NCBI RefSeq assembly: GCF_035222375.1
Contig: NC_085890.1
Span: forward strand, 1,426,001 to 1,490,000
DNA length: 64,000 nt
DNA from: Podospora pseudocomata
Taxonomy: Eukaryota; Ascomycota; Sordariomycetes; Sordariales; Podosporaceae
Reading direction: 5' to 3'
Of the stretch, positions 49,782-61,160 are shown piece by piece. Each line of letters opens with the position of its first letter. Position 1 is the stretch's first letter. Position numbers and translations under genes: made by a program. Below the pieces are notes generated by a model. That model was not told where the DNA came from. It saw nothing but the letters and a program-made list of their open reading frames with translations, and ran no database searches.

Positions 49782-52700
49782 CTAATCCACCGGCTGCTGT
49801 TTAAACAAGCTCTTCCCCCTCAACCACTTCCTATAAGCCTTATACCTCTTCTTCTGCGCATCCTCCTCGGTAACCGTCAGCGGGTTCTCCCCCACCGTCA
49901 CAGTCTCCAAATATAACTCCCTATCCTGCTCCTGCTCCTCCTCCTCCTCCCTATCATCCCTCCTCGGCATCCCCAGCTTCTGGGGCCAGGGCGTCGAAAT
50001 CGGCAGCCCCTCCCACTGCCAACTCCCATTGACATACTCTTGGTACTCTGGCTCGATTTCCGAGAGCGGTATCTCGCTCGACACCACCAGCGGTAAATTC
50101 TGCGGGTGCGAAATGTAACGCGCGTAGTCTTCCGCTTCTACCGCGCTGACGGTGGGGTTGAGAGATTCCTGGACTACTTGGGTAAAAGTCCATTGTGCCG
50201 CGCGGGATTTCTCAAGGGCCGATTGTTTGTTTTTTGCTGCTTCGTCGCCGCTGTTGTCGTTGGGGTGGTGGGAGGTGTCTTTCATTATACCATGGGTGGC
50301 ATGTTTGTCTGGTTGGAGCCAGCGGTGGGAGAAGATGCCTTTGCTGCCGCTTCCTGTGCTGGCTGTTGTGGTGGGAGTTGGTCCAGCATGGTCTGTCTTT
50401 TCGTTGATCGAGGATATTTCCGCGTCGTCGGCCATGCGAACCATGTCGTGGGGAGCAACGATTGTGACTTCTTTCTTGGCTTTCTTCTTTTCTTGCGCTT
50501 CACTGTCGCCCAGCTCGGTGCGGACTCGGAAGGGGCTAAGATCGTACCGGCCGTCGAGGGTTGATTTGAAGGGGATGTATCGAAGGGTGGAGTTCATTTT
50601 GTAAGAGAACATCTTGAGGAAGGAAGATAATGTGGAAGGGCGATAGTACTCAAGCCAGTAGTCATCATAGGCTGACATTGGCTTGCTGGTGTGGGGAGCC
50701 TTTCCTTTGGTGGGCTGGTAGGGTGGGAGGACTCGCGGTTCGAGGAATTTCGGTGTATACCAATGGATGTAATCTCTTTTTCTCTTGTCAAGCCACGTGC
50801 GGGGGTTTTCGTGATGAAGGTAGTAGTCTGTTGCTAGATCCCACAGCATTGGTTGGCCGTGGGCAAAAATGTAGTTGCCCAGAAAAAGGTTGTAGGCTTC
50901 CTGGCGCTGCCCATCAAGAAAGGAGTTGTTGTAATACCGCTTGAAGCTCTCAATCATATCTCGAGAGTGACTTGTCCACTGGTTGATCTTGCGGTAAGTC
51001 TCCATCGTGTTGACGAGCTGTGAGCCGCCGTATTGGACGGCTATGGTGTCACCATGGTCATGGTACATATGTGTGAACAAGTTAACAGCGTCGGTATCAT
51101 AGTTGATGGCTGTGTCCCCAAGGATGCCGAGCGCGTAGAGTTGATGTCCAAGTGCCCGCTTGCCAATGACAAACTGAGCGGCATTGGTTCTGTCGAGACA
51201 GTCTATGCAGTTTGTGCGCGCCACCCCGTTCTGGACGCGGATGGGAGATGTGTAACCGTCCCCATTGTGAAAGAAGCCCGTGGTGATCAATACATCTTCT
51301 GCGATCTCCTCAAGCGTTCCGATGACATCTTGATCACGACTCTTCGCGGCACGGGACATGTCCCAGGCACGATGGATGATCTTCTTGTCTGCTGGTAAGA
51401 ACTGGTTGAGGTAGTTGATGGCACGCGTGTATTCTTCAAGTAACTTGCTTTCTCGAGGTGTCCTCTCACGAGACTTTACCAGATTAAGTGCGTAGATGGG
51501 TGCCCCATAGCGCTCGAAGAGGTTGTCAAAGTGCAGGGCGGCCGCACTGTAGAAGGGGTCGACCAGGTTCAGCTCGATTGGAGGTTTCGGAGTCACACCT
51601 GTGTTGTCCTGCGTCCAGTAGAGAGGAATAGACCCACGGTGTTGCACATACGAAGTATAAGAAGGGTTGGCAAAGAACTTGGGACCAGGCGCATGGAACG
51701 AGGTCGTGAGGGCCTCTGATACAATCTGCTCAGTCTCTACATCATTGGCGACATAGCCCAAATCATTGGCGCCTCTCTTCAAGAAACGAGCGCCAGCAAA
51801 GTACCGACTGCGGCGAGCAATGACAGTGATGTGTGCTGTCCTGCCGTAGACCGAAACGGCGGCTTGGTCGATGTACCCGTGGATTATAGGGCGACACCAG
51901 TCATACGGCACATTGAGAAGTTTCGCAACTGGCTGAAGTAAGTGGTTATTCCAGACAAACATGGAGTTGAAATCATCGTCAACTGCACAGGGGTGGCCAT
52001 TGATCAGCGCAGCCCGCTCTCTGGTGATGTTGTACTGCAATGTCCGCGTGATATCATACGAGTAGCTGTAGTAGAAGGAGCGCGTTAGATCCAGGTTGTT
52101 CAGAATGCCCAGAAATCTCGACTCCTCGGTGTTGGTGTTTCGTTGATCCACCTTGAGGTTGGGTGATGTTAAGGGAATGAGGTCGGTGCCGTCGATTTGG
52201 TAAACGTAGTGGCCGCCTATCATGGCCACAGTGCTCTTCTTGGTGATGAGAAGCATGTACCAGGGTCCGGTAAACTTGATGAACCCCAGCAAACCCCATG
52301 TCGTACATCGAAGCTTCAGTCCACCCGTTCCCTTGTTCCCATCGTCGATCGTATCTAGCAGCTCGTTCATGTCCTTCTGGGTATATACTGTCTTGTCGTC
52401 GGTGATACTTAGTTCCGACTCGTCATCGTTGATCCTGTCGATCTTGAGGATACGATAACGCTTCTCTGTGACATCGCCGCCGACAATATAAAAGCGACTG
52501 GCTGTCTCGTACAAACTGAACCTATGCATCTTGTGCATCAACCTCGACCTGGGGCCTGCCCCATCGATACCCCCATATCCGAGGCGAACCTCCTCGTCTT
52601 CGTCGTCTTCTGCCATTACTCCTACACCTGGCCGCGATGATGCTGGGTCGGGGCTCGATGTTCGCAGGAAGGGTTTCGCGACAGCTGGCTCGTCCTCGTC

Positions 52701-53027
52701 GTTGTCGTCGCCTAGCCCCGCGCCAGCGCCTGTGCGCAAAGGTGCCGATTTACCGGAGGCTACCGAGTCTGTGTCGGCACTGTTGTGAAGCGGGGGGAAC
52801 AGGACGGGCTCGGTCTCTGGGAGCTCGGGGACTCGGGAAGGGGGAGGAGGAGGGCCATTTTGGCTTTGGGCTTGGGACTGGCGTGGTAGCACTGGAACGG
52901 GAGCGGGAGTGGGAGCTTGGGGCACTGGAGCTGGTGTCTCGGGACCACCACCACCGCCTGCAGGTGTGGCAGCAACTAGGGCGCTGATCGCAAGTTGGGT
53001 TTCTGCTGTGTCGGCAGCCATATTCAC
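49782..53027 (-). CDS. FIG4: Polyphosphoinositide phosphatase Fig4 (SAC domain)
   Basis: One uninterrupted frame from ATG 53027 to 49782 encodes 1081 residues with no intron. The first 130 residues are Pro/Ala-rich and probably disordered. The Sac N-domain begins near HKMHRFSLYETASRFYIVGG. The catalytic CX5R(T) motif, NCIDCLDRTNAAQF, lies near residue 600 after RVQNGVART. The conserved Fig4 stretch FTHMYHDHGDTIAVQYGGSQ follows, then a long C-terminal region (WYTPKFLEPRVLPPYQP, ALMKWL-free) with WLRGKSLFKQQPVD at the end. Fig4 hydrolyses the 5-phosphate of PI(3,5)P2 on vacuole/endosome membranes and scaffolds the Fab1-Vac14 kinase complex. The length exceeds yeast Fig4 (879) because of the disordered N-terminus and extra linker. 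It is divergent from the membrane protein gene at 53957. Confidence 0.95.
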   Translation of the reverse strand: MNMAADTAETQLAISALVAATPAGGGGGPETPAPVPQAPTPAPVPVLPRQSQAQSQNGPPPPPSRVPELPETEPVLFPPLHNSADTDSVASGKSAPLRTGAGAGLGDDNDEDEPAVAKPFLRTSSPDPASSRPGVGVMAEDDEDEEVRLGYGGIDGAGPRSRLMHKMHRFSLYETASRFYIVGGDVTEKRYRILKIDRINDDESELSITDDKTVYTQKDMNELLDTIDDGNKGTGGLKLRCTTWGLLGFIKFTGPWYMLLITKKSTVAMIGGHYVYQIDGTDLIPLTSPNLKVDQRNTNTEESRFLGILNNLDLTRSFYYSYSYDITRTLQYNITRERAALINGHPCAVDDDFNSMFVWNNHLLQPVAKLLNVPYDWCRPIIHGYIDQAAVSVYGRTAHITVIARRSRYFAGARFLKRGANDLGYVANDVETEQIVSEALTTSFHAPGPKFFANPSYTSYVQHRGSIPLYWTQDNTGVTPKPPIELNLVDPFYSAAALHFDNLFERYGAPIYALNLVKSRERTPRESKLLEEYTRAINYLNQFLPADKKIIHRAWDMSRAAKSRDQDVIGTLEEIAEDVLITTGFFHNGDGYTSPIRVQNGVARTNCIDCLDRTNAAQFVIGKRALGHQLYALGILGDTAINYDTDAVNLFTHMYHDHGDTIAVQYGGSQLVNTMETYRKINQWTSHSRDMIESFKRYYNNSFLDGQRQEAYNLFLGNYIFAHGQPMLWDLATDYYLHHENPRTWLDKRKRDYIHWYTPKFLEPRVLPPYQPTKGKAPHTSKPMSAYDDYWLEYYRPSTLSSFLKMFSYKMNSTLRYIPFKSTLDGRYDLSPFRVRTELGDSEAQEKKKAKKEVTIVAPHDMVRMADDAEISSINEKTDHAGPTPTTTASTGSGSKGIFSHRWLQPDKHATHGIMKDTSHHPNDNSGDEAAKNKQSALEKSRAAQWTFTQVVQESLNPTVSAVEAEDYARYISHPQNLPLVVSSEIPLSEIEPEYQEYVNGSWQWEGLPISTPWPQKLGMPRRDDREEEEEQEQDRELYLETVTVGENPLTVTEEDAQKKRYKAYRKWLRGKSLFKQQPVD

Positions 53028-53956
53028 CAGTCCCCCATCGTACCAGAGTTAATGTGTCAGCCGTGATAGGCGATAGGGCGGTAGGGTAGTGGAGGAGAGG
53101 TCGGTGTGGGTTCAGTTGAGGTCGGTCAGCGGCAAGCATGAAGCACGGTGATGTAATAGGTGGGGTGGGACCAGCTTGTACAAAATAAACGAAATTGCTT
53201 ACACAAAACACACATCAAACAGTGGCTAATTGAATAACACGAAGACCTTTTAAATACCAACCAACACACCTTCTATAAGTTCTGTCTCTGAGGGCCATTC
53301 GATGGTTTTCGAGGCAAGTCTGTCATCTTCGAATACCTGCTATTCTGTCCAAAATGTAGTGGACCGCACTGGATGGACGCCTGAATCAAGTGATCCACCT
53401 CATCTCATCCCACAGTCTCAGACACAGTTCTTGATATGAGGTTCACAAAGAAAGCCTTGTATTACGACATTTCTTACGTATTAACTGCATTCTGGCACTC
53501 AAATGTTGTGTATAACATTACTCTTGTCAAATCTGCGCTCTTGGGTTCCTGAGCACGGTTGACCCGTTTAGAGTTTGAGTTTCAATGAGCACTCTTGGCT
53601 TAGAGTTGGTCGAAGAAGAACCACGACAGCTTCATGTCCGGGCGCAAGATGTTCCAGCTTAACCTTCCGTCCCTCGGAATCGTGGATGATCAGGATTCCC
53701 TGACGGGTTATTCCTATCGCGTTTGTTCATTTTGTCACTTGCTAATGCTTCCAACATGGTTCTTAGGCATTTGCACGGGTTCAAGGGCACCAACATGTCA
53801 AGAGACATCTCAATCTTTATTAGTGCTATGGGGGAAACAAGCTGTCTTCCGGTTTTCTGGTCCTGCATGTCATTCGTTTTGCCTTGGTTCCATGGCTCCC
53901 ACTAAATAAGCTTCAGGCTGGCGCTCAAGTGGCCCGGCATCTCTTCACCTTGAGCC
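53028..53956. promoter_or_regulatory. Divergent intergenic region, FIG4 / Cys-rich membrane protein
   Basis: About 0.9 kb holding both promoters. Short ORFs (for example 53634-53909) lack protein character. An upstream exon of the plus-strand gene encoding a signal peptide could be hidden here, but I found none. Confidence 0.45.
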
Positions 53957-56021
53957 ATGCCCTCGAGCACCTCGGAAGCATGCGAGTCGTCCGCGCGTCA
54001 CCTTGTAATCCTCACTCGTCTCGGAGATTCAACATTGCGGTCTAATCCTTCCCGTAGGACCATGGCCTACTCGACGAAAGTTGTCGGGCCTTTATCGAGT
54101 CCGCGCGGTAGGGAAGACAATGTCCTGATCATTCTCGAACCTCCCCCTCCTCCAAGGCCATCGCTCTCTGGCCGCCGTGTCAAGCAGGTTGCGCCTTTTT
54201 CTCATCCGGAAATCACTCGCCGGCGGCCCTTACGATCCACTACCGTCTTGACAGAGTATACCACAATTACCACCACCCCCGTTGTTGTTGTCTTGGTCGA
54301 AGGTCCTTTCACCACTGGCCATCCCCAAGACACGACCACCACACAAAAAGCAAACCCTTTGTTTTCTACCAAGCGAGGAACACTGTTAACAAGGACAAGG
54401 TAGGAAGAGCTTCACCAGCCGCAGGAGCTGACGGCTGACACCAGATCCAGGATCGCTGGAGTGGCAGAGCCCACTCGGACAATCTCTGTGGCCATGGATG
54501 CCGCGTGAGTGTGCTCGATATCGGCAGTTATATTGCGGAGAAGTTGAGCTGACAGAGCCTCTCCAGCCCGTATGCCCCTCCGCCGGAACCGACAGCGTCT
54601 GCGGCCGTCGACCTCCCTCAGGATCCAGGAAATGGAGCGATGCTCACAGGGGAGTGTGCGTCGGCGCAGAATACACTCATCGATGATGGCGGGCCGACCA
54701 TGATATATGCGCCCTTTGTAGGCTGTATCAACAATAAACCAGATTGCTGTCCCTATACACCCGCAACCATGGCTCAAAAGTTCAAGGCCGCTGTCACAGC
54801 CAGTTCTGGTGTGTTTCCCACTCCGCAAAATCAGAAAGATTCCACAATGAAAAGTTGTGCTGCCGATTACTACTCCGTCTCTGGAAGTTGCTGCCCAAGG
54901 TACGTCATCATGTCGTCTGAAGAAGAAGCCGTGAACATCAAAAACTGATTACAGGTCATAGCGGCTACGCACTTTGGACCTCCGTCATGGGTGACCAAAC
55001 ACCATGTGTAAGGGCTCTCACAGCAACCACCGAGGTGCAGACCATCACCAACGCGCCGGCCGCGACAACAACGAAACCGACCATGGCCGTCACGGGCGTT
55101 GTCTTTGCCATGGCCTATCCACTGGAGGAAACCTCGGGAGGGCTCCCGAGTGGAACAATCGCAGGCATAGTCGTGGGCATCATCATGGGAGTATTCTTCC
55201 TAGCGGCGGTGATATTCTTCAGTTGCCGCTACCGGCGCAGCAAACAACTGAAGAACTTCAAGAAGGAACTTCATCAAAACTTCTATGGGGATAACGGGAC
55301 TGGAACGTCGGAAGTTCCGACGCTTGTTAACAATACGAACGCCAACAGTATACGGGGAAGCACTACTACCACGATGGCGCATCATCGGCCACAAAGCTCC
55401 CTTTGCGGCACCCAGTACCTCCACCACAAAACCATCAAGCGCGACTCGGTCGCCAGCCTCGGGCACAAAGAGGAGCGAGACTTGTCCCAGGTCGATAACC
55501 CCGCCGAACGATACACACCCGACTCGGCCTACCCCCAAAGACCGCCAGCCAGGGAAGCGATGGTAAGGCGGGAATCATCAGTACACAGTCTGGATTCGCA
55601 ACTATCTCTCCATGACGAGAACTGTTACGACAACATCTTGCCCTCCCCGGGCACGCCAGGGACTTTAGCAGATAGGAATAACACTCACAATATCCGCAAC
55701 AGCAGCAATAATCCAACCAACGATTGGGTTGTCTCTGGGTCGGAATTACACCTGGCAAAACCGCAGAGGCTGTCGAGGGGATACCCGAGGATAGTGTACA
55801 CTCATTCCCATGGACATGGGAGCAGTACAAGTGTGCCGACTACGGTGAATGGTGGCGAGGGTGGGGGAGCGGGGAGGCCGTCGACCTCTACGTCGGGGAG
55901 TGCGAGCGGGTCGGGGAGTATTTGCAGTAGGCCGTCGACAAGGTTGGAAGTTATGCCGGGAACGCCGGAGGAGGATAATAAGACCAATGGGAACACGGAG
56001 AGGCAGAAGGTTGAGGTTTGA
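53957..56021 (+). CDS. Putative single-pass membrane protein with Cys-rich domain
   Basis: Four exons, 53957-54399, 54445-54504, 54567-54899 and 54962-56021, encode 631 residues; introns are 45-62 bp and every join keeps frame. The third acceptor (CATAG at 54961) is chosen because it gives CCPSGYALWTSV. Residues 1-150 are Ser/Thr/Pro-rich with Thr runs. A Cys-rich block follows (GECASAQNTL, FVGCINNKPDCCPYTP, CAADYYSVSGSCCPSG), then a linker and one strong membrane helix near 343-368 (GTIAGIVVGIIMGVFFLAAV) with a basic CRYRRSKQLKNFKK stop-transfer. The cytosolic tail of about 260 residues is polar and ends in Gly/Ser-rich sequence. The layout suggests a cell-surface or wall-sensing protein. 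No N-terminal signal peptide is evident, so the true start may be missed. The Met at 54062 is an alternative. Family not recognised. Confidence 0.68.
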
Positions 56022-57444
56022 GTTGGAAGGTTGGAAGGAGATTGGAACTTTGAATGTTATGATTGTGATAGAGATTGATGTGGATGATGGATATGTTTAT
56101 AAAGATGCTTTTGGGATATGAAGGAGAAGGGGGGAGGGATATCGACAGGGGGATACGACAGAGACAGACAACAACAACAACCACGGACATAGGAGGTTAG
56201 AGTGGACGGCCTATGGTCAGAGCAGTTGGTGAGAGAAGGAATGGTGGATGAAGACGAAGGATGATCTAGAAAGTGGGAGGATATCTGTCTGTGACCTGTT
56301 TTGTCTCATGATCCGTCGTGGGAGGGTGAGTAGGTACATGCCCTTTTTTCTTTTTCTTTTGATACGTCAAAACAAATGAACATATGTCGTACATGGACAA
56401 GAGATGGATAGGAACAAAACGAAGAGAATGAGTATTCCGGGGACGGTCTCTCGGGGTTAAGATTAAAACTGGCCGTTATGGGTTGAGTTTGGGGATACAC
56501 CGTTATTCTGTTCTTTTTTTTCTGGGTCATATCTCTCGTTGTCCACTTCACCTTGCACAGGTCTCTATCCTTCTTTTGATGGGGATATTTTAATAGTGGG
56601 TTCTCTTCTGGAACTATTGCATAATGAGTAATATCTGTGATGCACAATGACAACTTCTGTGTCCCCTATATCCAACTCCCAAGCCCGTCATCCTCCAACT
56701 TGTGTTAAAGAACCCAAAACCTATAACGTGACATCAACTTACATTCCACCTTTTCGTTTCACAGAATCATCCCGTCCATCGACACAATCGGATTCGCTGG
56801 ACCAAAAACACAACAACCCTTATCTGTTCCCACTCGGCAATCAATACCGAACAATTTAAAAACCTCCGATCTTAAGGGTCCTTTTTTCCACGGCAATGCA
56901 AGCTGCACAATGATATCAGCTCTTGGCTTTTGCACCGCCCCTGATTGCAATCGTCCGATCGGTTCGGGCACCAGAGGAGGGAACCTCGTCAGTCATGTTG
57001 TGTAACCCCTCACTTCTTTTCTAGAACTCTCGTTGGGTGGTGTATGCTGACTGGCTCAGATTTATAAAAGCAGGGAAGTGATCGACAAGAGTGACGCACC
57101 TCCCGGATTCTTCCAGCTCAACCACCATCCACGCTTCACCAACGCGGGGTATGGGGTAAAAATCAGGTTATTCGTCCGGGAACACAAAGAACAGAAAAAA
57201 TTTAGTTATATTCCCATCCCCATGTCCAGACGGGGAAAATGGAATTTCAAAAAGGGGTGTGTGTTTGTTCAATAAAGAATTCCGTCAAAATCAACAAGTA
57301 TTTATCAACTGGTCTTGGCAAGGGTGAATAGGGGTCGCTTCAAGACTCAAAGTCATCATTCATCACCTCACAAGTTTCATCTCGTGACACTTTTTTTTCT
57401 TCATTTTTTATGATTTACGATCTATAGAGAGAAAATAATCTGTA
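56022..57444. other. Intergenic, no gene seen
   Basis: About 1.4 kb with the 3' UTR of the membrane protein gene and promoter of the Arg/Ser-rich gene. T-runs and A-runs occur near 56344-56360 and 56512-56521. Frames are short. Confidence 0.4.
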
Positions 57445-58581
57445 ATGCCTACCCGTCCATCAAGATTACCCCGGCGCATCAGTCATTCCACGCCCCCGAG
57501 CACAACGTACGCTCGGGATTACACCGAACACGACGATGATCATGACAGTTCCAGAGGACCGCGAAGGGGTCGAGCAGATGATCACCATCATCCACGACAC
57601 AGAAGAAGGAGGAGTGTCGAGTCAGACGATGGAATTTACCATGATCCAAGAGATCGCCGCTCTCACAAGAGTCGAGGAAGGGGAAGAAGTGTCGACTCAG
57701 ACGACGACACTTACCGCGAGTCAAGAGAGAAGCGCTCTCGCAGAAGCCAAAGAAGGGACAGAAGCACCGATTCCGAGGACAGCACTTACCACGGCAGGTC
57801 CCGACATCAAAGCCGAAGAAGAGACAGGAGCATCGACTCACAAGACAAGCGCCACCACTCGCACGACGAAGAAACCTCAAGACGAGGTCGACATCGATCA
57901 GTACGCCACCCCCTGAGAGGTTCACACCAATCGCCATCTCGATCATCATCAGCCTCTTCCTCCTCATCAGAGAGCGACTTTGACCGTGTCCGTGACCCTT
58001 CCCCCAAACAGCCCGGTCGTCTCCGCCGCCTAGCCCGCAGCGTCAGCCGTCTAGGTCGTCGTCGCAAACCATCCGTCTCATCGCGTTCCAGGTCCAGGAG
58101 TCGCAAGGGCAGGGAAGACGCGCACCTCCGCTCCAGATCCCACCCACCCCACCACCACCACTCCTCATCAAAACACAACGAATCCCACTCTCCCGCAGAC
58201 ATCATCTACACAGCCGCACGCACCGCCTTCGAAGCAGGAGCAGTGGCCGCTCTCAAGCTGCGGAATGATCCCTCGCCATTGATAGGTGCCAAAGGTGGCA
58301 AGATTGTCGCTGCCGCCGTCGGAGCTGCTGTTGTCGACACGTTCATCGATCAAAAGCACCCTAAGCGGAAAGGAGGGTTGAGACACACTGTCATGAGGCA
58401 GGCTACTCAGATGGCGATAGGAAACATCGTTATGCCGGCTGTCATACACGCTGATAAGAGACACGGAAAGGGAGTCCCAGTGCAGACAAGTGTAAGGGGC
58501 AAAAGTGCATGGTTTGGGAATATGAAGGCTGCTGGTGCAAAGGCCGGAGGGGGCGTGAGAGCGGGTGGTGGGAGGAGGTAA
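57445..58581 (+). CDS. Arg/Ser-rich protein with conserved glycine-rich C-terminal domain (DUF3824-like)
   Basis: A single exon from ATG 57445 encodes 378 residues. Residues about 50-150 hold four imperfect units of 20-30 residues built on RRRSVESDDGIYHD / GRSVDSDDDTYRE / DRSTDSEDSTYHG / DRSIDSQDK. RS/RH-rich sequence follows (RRLARSVSRLGRRRKPS, SRSRSRSRKGRED). Residues about 250-330 form a conserved domain (ADIIYTAARTAFEAGAVAAL, IGAKGGKIVAAAVGAAVVDT) followed by a His/Lys-rich end. This domain resembles the C-terminal part of fungal DUF3824-type proteins. The small-residue spacing could be a glycine-zipper membrane helix. Function is unknown; RS content alone does not prove a splicing role. 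Confidence 0.78.
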   Translation: MPTRPSRLPRRISHSTPPSTTYARDYTEHDDDHDSSRGPRRGRADDHHHPRHRRRRSVESDDGIYHDPRDRRSHKSRGRGRSVDSDDDTYRESREKRSRRSQRRDRSTDSEDSTYHGRSRHQSRRRDRSIDSQDKRHHSHDEETSRRGRHRSVRHPLRGSHQSPSRSSSASSSSSESDFDRVRDPSPKQPGRLRRLARSVSRLGRRRKPSVSSRSRSRSRKGREDAHLRSRSHPPHHHHSSSKHNESHSPADIIYTAARTAFEAGAVAALKLRNDPSPLIGAKGGKIVAAAVGAAVVDTFIDQKHPKRKGGLRHTVMRQATQMAIGNIVMPAVIHADKRHGKGVPVQTSVRGKSAWFGNMKAAGAKAGGGVRAGGGRR

Positions 58582-59515
58582 GTTGGAGAGATGCATAATT
58601 TTCTACCGTTGTACCATGTTTGGTCTCGTTTCATTATGGGTGCTGACTGCGGGATTGATGTCGTTTTGGAAGGCGGCTGCAATAATGACCTGATGTCTGT
58701 AACGAATAAAAGATTGGTAGAAAAAGACATTAGAGATAGCGTGAAACAATTGACTTGCATTTACATAACAGCAAGAATGTAGCCTGCCTTTGTCAATCAG
58801 CGTTCTCCGAAACTGTAATTGGACGTTCTTCTAGGCCTGTCTGATATAGACAATATGAGCTCGCCTAGTCTTACCCACCAAACATCCCTTTGGTGGCATC
58901 TTCCAGCTAGTGTCTCCAATTCGTGGCAGTTTATTAGCGATCTTCTCAAGTAAAACGGTAGACTGTTGATATCTCCGCATCGCTGACCTTTATTAGTGCG
59001 CACTTTGAAGGGGACCGTCGGGTCTAGGCTGGAAACCGACAGCTTTTTATCTCTGAACATCAGGCCCAAGGACATTGAACGGGCATCGGTTCCTGGCCCG
59101 GCTCCTGTACAGAGGCAGGTTCCTGGCTTAGATCTTGGCATGGACTCGGTGTCCGGCAAAAACAACACTAGGGAATGTCGGACGGCGGTTTATTGCCGCT
59201 TTGAGGTATTCAGCTCCAGCCGGTCAGCCACGGACTCTCTCCAAATCGGACCCCGAACCAGCTTATCTGAGGCGCTCTACAACGGCGCTCTAAGCAAGAC
59301 CGATGCGGTTGTTTAAATAGAAAGGCAACGGCCGTAACGGTTTGATTCAGAGTCAGCCTCACCTTCCAAGCATTGTCCCAGTGGTTTTGTGTAGATAGCA
59401 TCCAGACTTACAAAGAGCCTCTTCCCCGAATCCACCGTCCATCTCGACCTCGACTTGCTACATTCCAACATCTGATCTCGCTAGGCAACCCACCAAGTCA
59501 AAAAAAAAAAAAAAG
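58582..59515. other. Intergenic, no gene seen
   Basis: About 0.9 kb between two plus-strand genes. A 16-nt A-run (59499-59514) directly precedes the next start codon. Confidence 0.4.
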
Positions 59516-60387
59516 ATGAGAATTCTAGGTCTCCATGGGCAAGGGACAAGTGCCTACATCTTCAAATCTCAAACAGGTAAGTTGCAATGCCCCAAATCTT
59601 GTCAGATCGCACACTTACAGATGCAATAGTTGCTTTGAGAGCAAAGCTCCCAAAAAGCTACGAATTCGACTTTGTTGATGCCCCATTTCATTGCGCCCCA
59701 GCACCAGGTATCAAGGTCTTGTTCGACTCCAGTCATTACACTTGGTGGCCAAAAGCGACCATCAACGGCATCAAAGGTGCGCACAAGTGGTTGATCGACT
59801 ACATCGAGGAAAACGGACCGTACGACGCCGTGATTTGCTTTTCCCAGGGCTGCTCCTTAGTTAGCAGCTTCCTTCTCTACCACAACCTTGAAACACCCGA
59901 GGAACCTCTACCATTCAAAGCAGCCATCTTCATCTGCGGCGGCCTCCCTCTCGGTGTCCTCGAAGATCTCAACTTGCCCATCACAGAAAAGGCCCATGCT
60001 GTCAACGATGCCACGGGTGCGCTGCTCAAGAAGAAGGCCGGCGCATTGATTGATCTGGCGAAGAATCTCGACAAAATCAAGCCGGGCATGGGGCTGTGGG
60101 ACGACGTCAACGGGTTGCTTCACGACCCGTCAAAGATGCCAGACGAGACAGATGTGTTTGGGATTGACTTTACCGCCATGCCAAAGGGAGCCATGATCAA
60201 GATTCCAACAATTCACATCTACGGTGCTAAGGACCCAAGGTGGCCATCGAGTGTTCAGTTGGCGTACTTTTGCGAGAACAGGAAGGAGTACGATCACGGC
60301 GGTGGACACGATATCCCTCGGTCGACGGACGTTTCCATCAAGATTGCGAAGATGTTGGAGGATTTGAGGGAGGAGATTGGAGCATAA
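59516..60387 (+). CDS. FSH1-type serine hydrolase (alpha/beta fold)
   Basis: Two exons, 59516-59576 and 59621-60387, encode 275 residues. The 44-bp intron (GTAAGT..TTACAG) is preferred over a 29-bp reading, which is too short for a spliceosomal intron; both keep frame. MRILGLHGQGTSAYIFKSQT has the oxyanion-loop HGxGT of the FSH1 family. The nucleophile elbow is CFSQG with Ser95. The acid is Asp225 (HIYGAKDPRW) and the base His250 (GGGHDIP). Residues 130-180 form a cap-like insertion. The family comprises cytosolic esterases, some working as thioesterases in polyketide clusters (LovG-like). No polyketide synthase is nearby, so a general esterase role is likelier. Substrate unknown. Confidence 0.9.
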
Positions 60388-61080
60388 TGCTTGTCGGAAA
60401 AGTAATTGATGGTACTGGCATAATATCGGTGTTTGATCGTGGGGGCGGGTTTGTGTTGTTCGGGATCGGCTTATCGGTATTGCGTTTGGGACTCGGGCAT
60501 TTTGATATACCATTTGGCGATAAGAGCTCATAAGATTCGATGATTTTGGAGACTTAGAGTGACGATGCAAGAAATAAAAGCGATTGTAATCAACAGTGCG
60601 TTTGCTCAGAGGGAAGGCGCACGCAAGGCTAGCCCGTGCCCGTGTCACCCTTACCGGTCTTAGGAACAGGTACCTTGATTTTGGCAAGTACAAGCAGTCA
60701 CTGTCGCAGGAGTTCTTTCCATGCAAAAGTAATACATCTAAGAATCAGGCTTCGAATCCTCTTATTTTCATAAGATTTAGATTCTCCATCAGTATTACTC
60801 CATTATGCAAGGTACTGGTGAAGGGCCGTCAACCTCGACTTACACGGTAGGCGCGTTGAACCCTAACCCTCACCGGCCACACTCTGACCGACGATGTATA
60901 AGGAGCCTGATGCGAAACATCAGCAACAATTGCGCAAAACTTCTTATGAACTCCATATGGTGTCTCTTGCGTCCTAAAAATCACAAGAAACCCATTTGGG
61001 CATCTCCGTGTCGTCAGTGCAGCAAAAGCTGAGGGTCCCGGCGAAGCCCGCCCCGCCGAAGACCGAGTTCGGCCGTCCGC
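60388..61080. other. Intergenic between serine hydrolase and xanA
   Basis: About 0.7 kb, no gene seen; 3' UTR of the hydrolase gene and distal xanA promoter. CCGCCGAAGACCGAGTTCGG near 61053-61072 contains a CCGA..TCGG inverted repeat with a 2-base spacer. Confidence 0.4.
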
Positions 61081-61160
61081 TATCAGCGGGGCAAAATCCG
61101 CGCTTGTTATCGGTCACCACCGACATCAATTAGTGATAAAGATCCTGGCCGATAGATAAG
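61081..61160 (+). promoter_or_regulatory. Cluster of five GATA motifs in the xanA promoter
   Basis: GATA cores occur at 61081-61084 (minus), 61108-61111 (minus), 61135-61138, 61151-61154 and 61155-61158. They lie 145-225 nt before the xanA ATG. AreA/NIT2 GATA factors activate purine-utilisation genes under nitrogen limitation in ascomycetes, so this cluster fits nitrogen control. Confidence 0.6.
61110..61123 (+). promoter_or_regulatory. UaY/PCO1-type operator TCGG-N6-CCGA
   Basis: TCGGTCACCACCGA matches the palindromic UaY consensus exactly, with the required 6-base spacer, 180 nt upstream of the xanA start. UaY (PCO1 in Neurospora) is the uric-acid-responsive zinc-cluster activator of purine catabolism, and Aspergillus xanA is one of its targets. 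Confidence 0.65.

Noticed and set aside
59577-59605. 29-bp intron for the serine hydrolase gene
   Set aside because: Below the practical minimum for spliceosomal introns; the 44-bp alternative also keeps frame and fits the family better.
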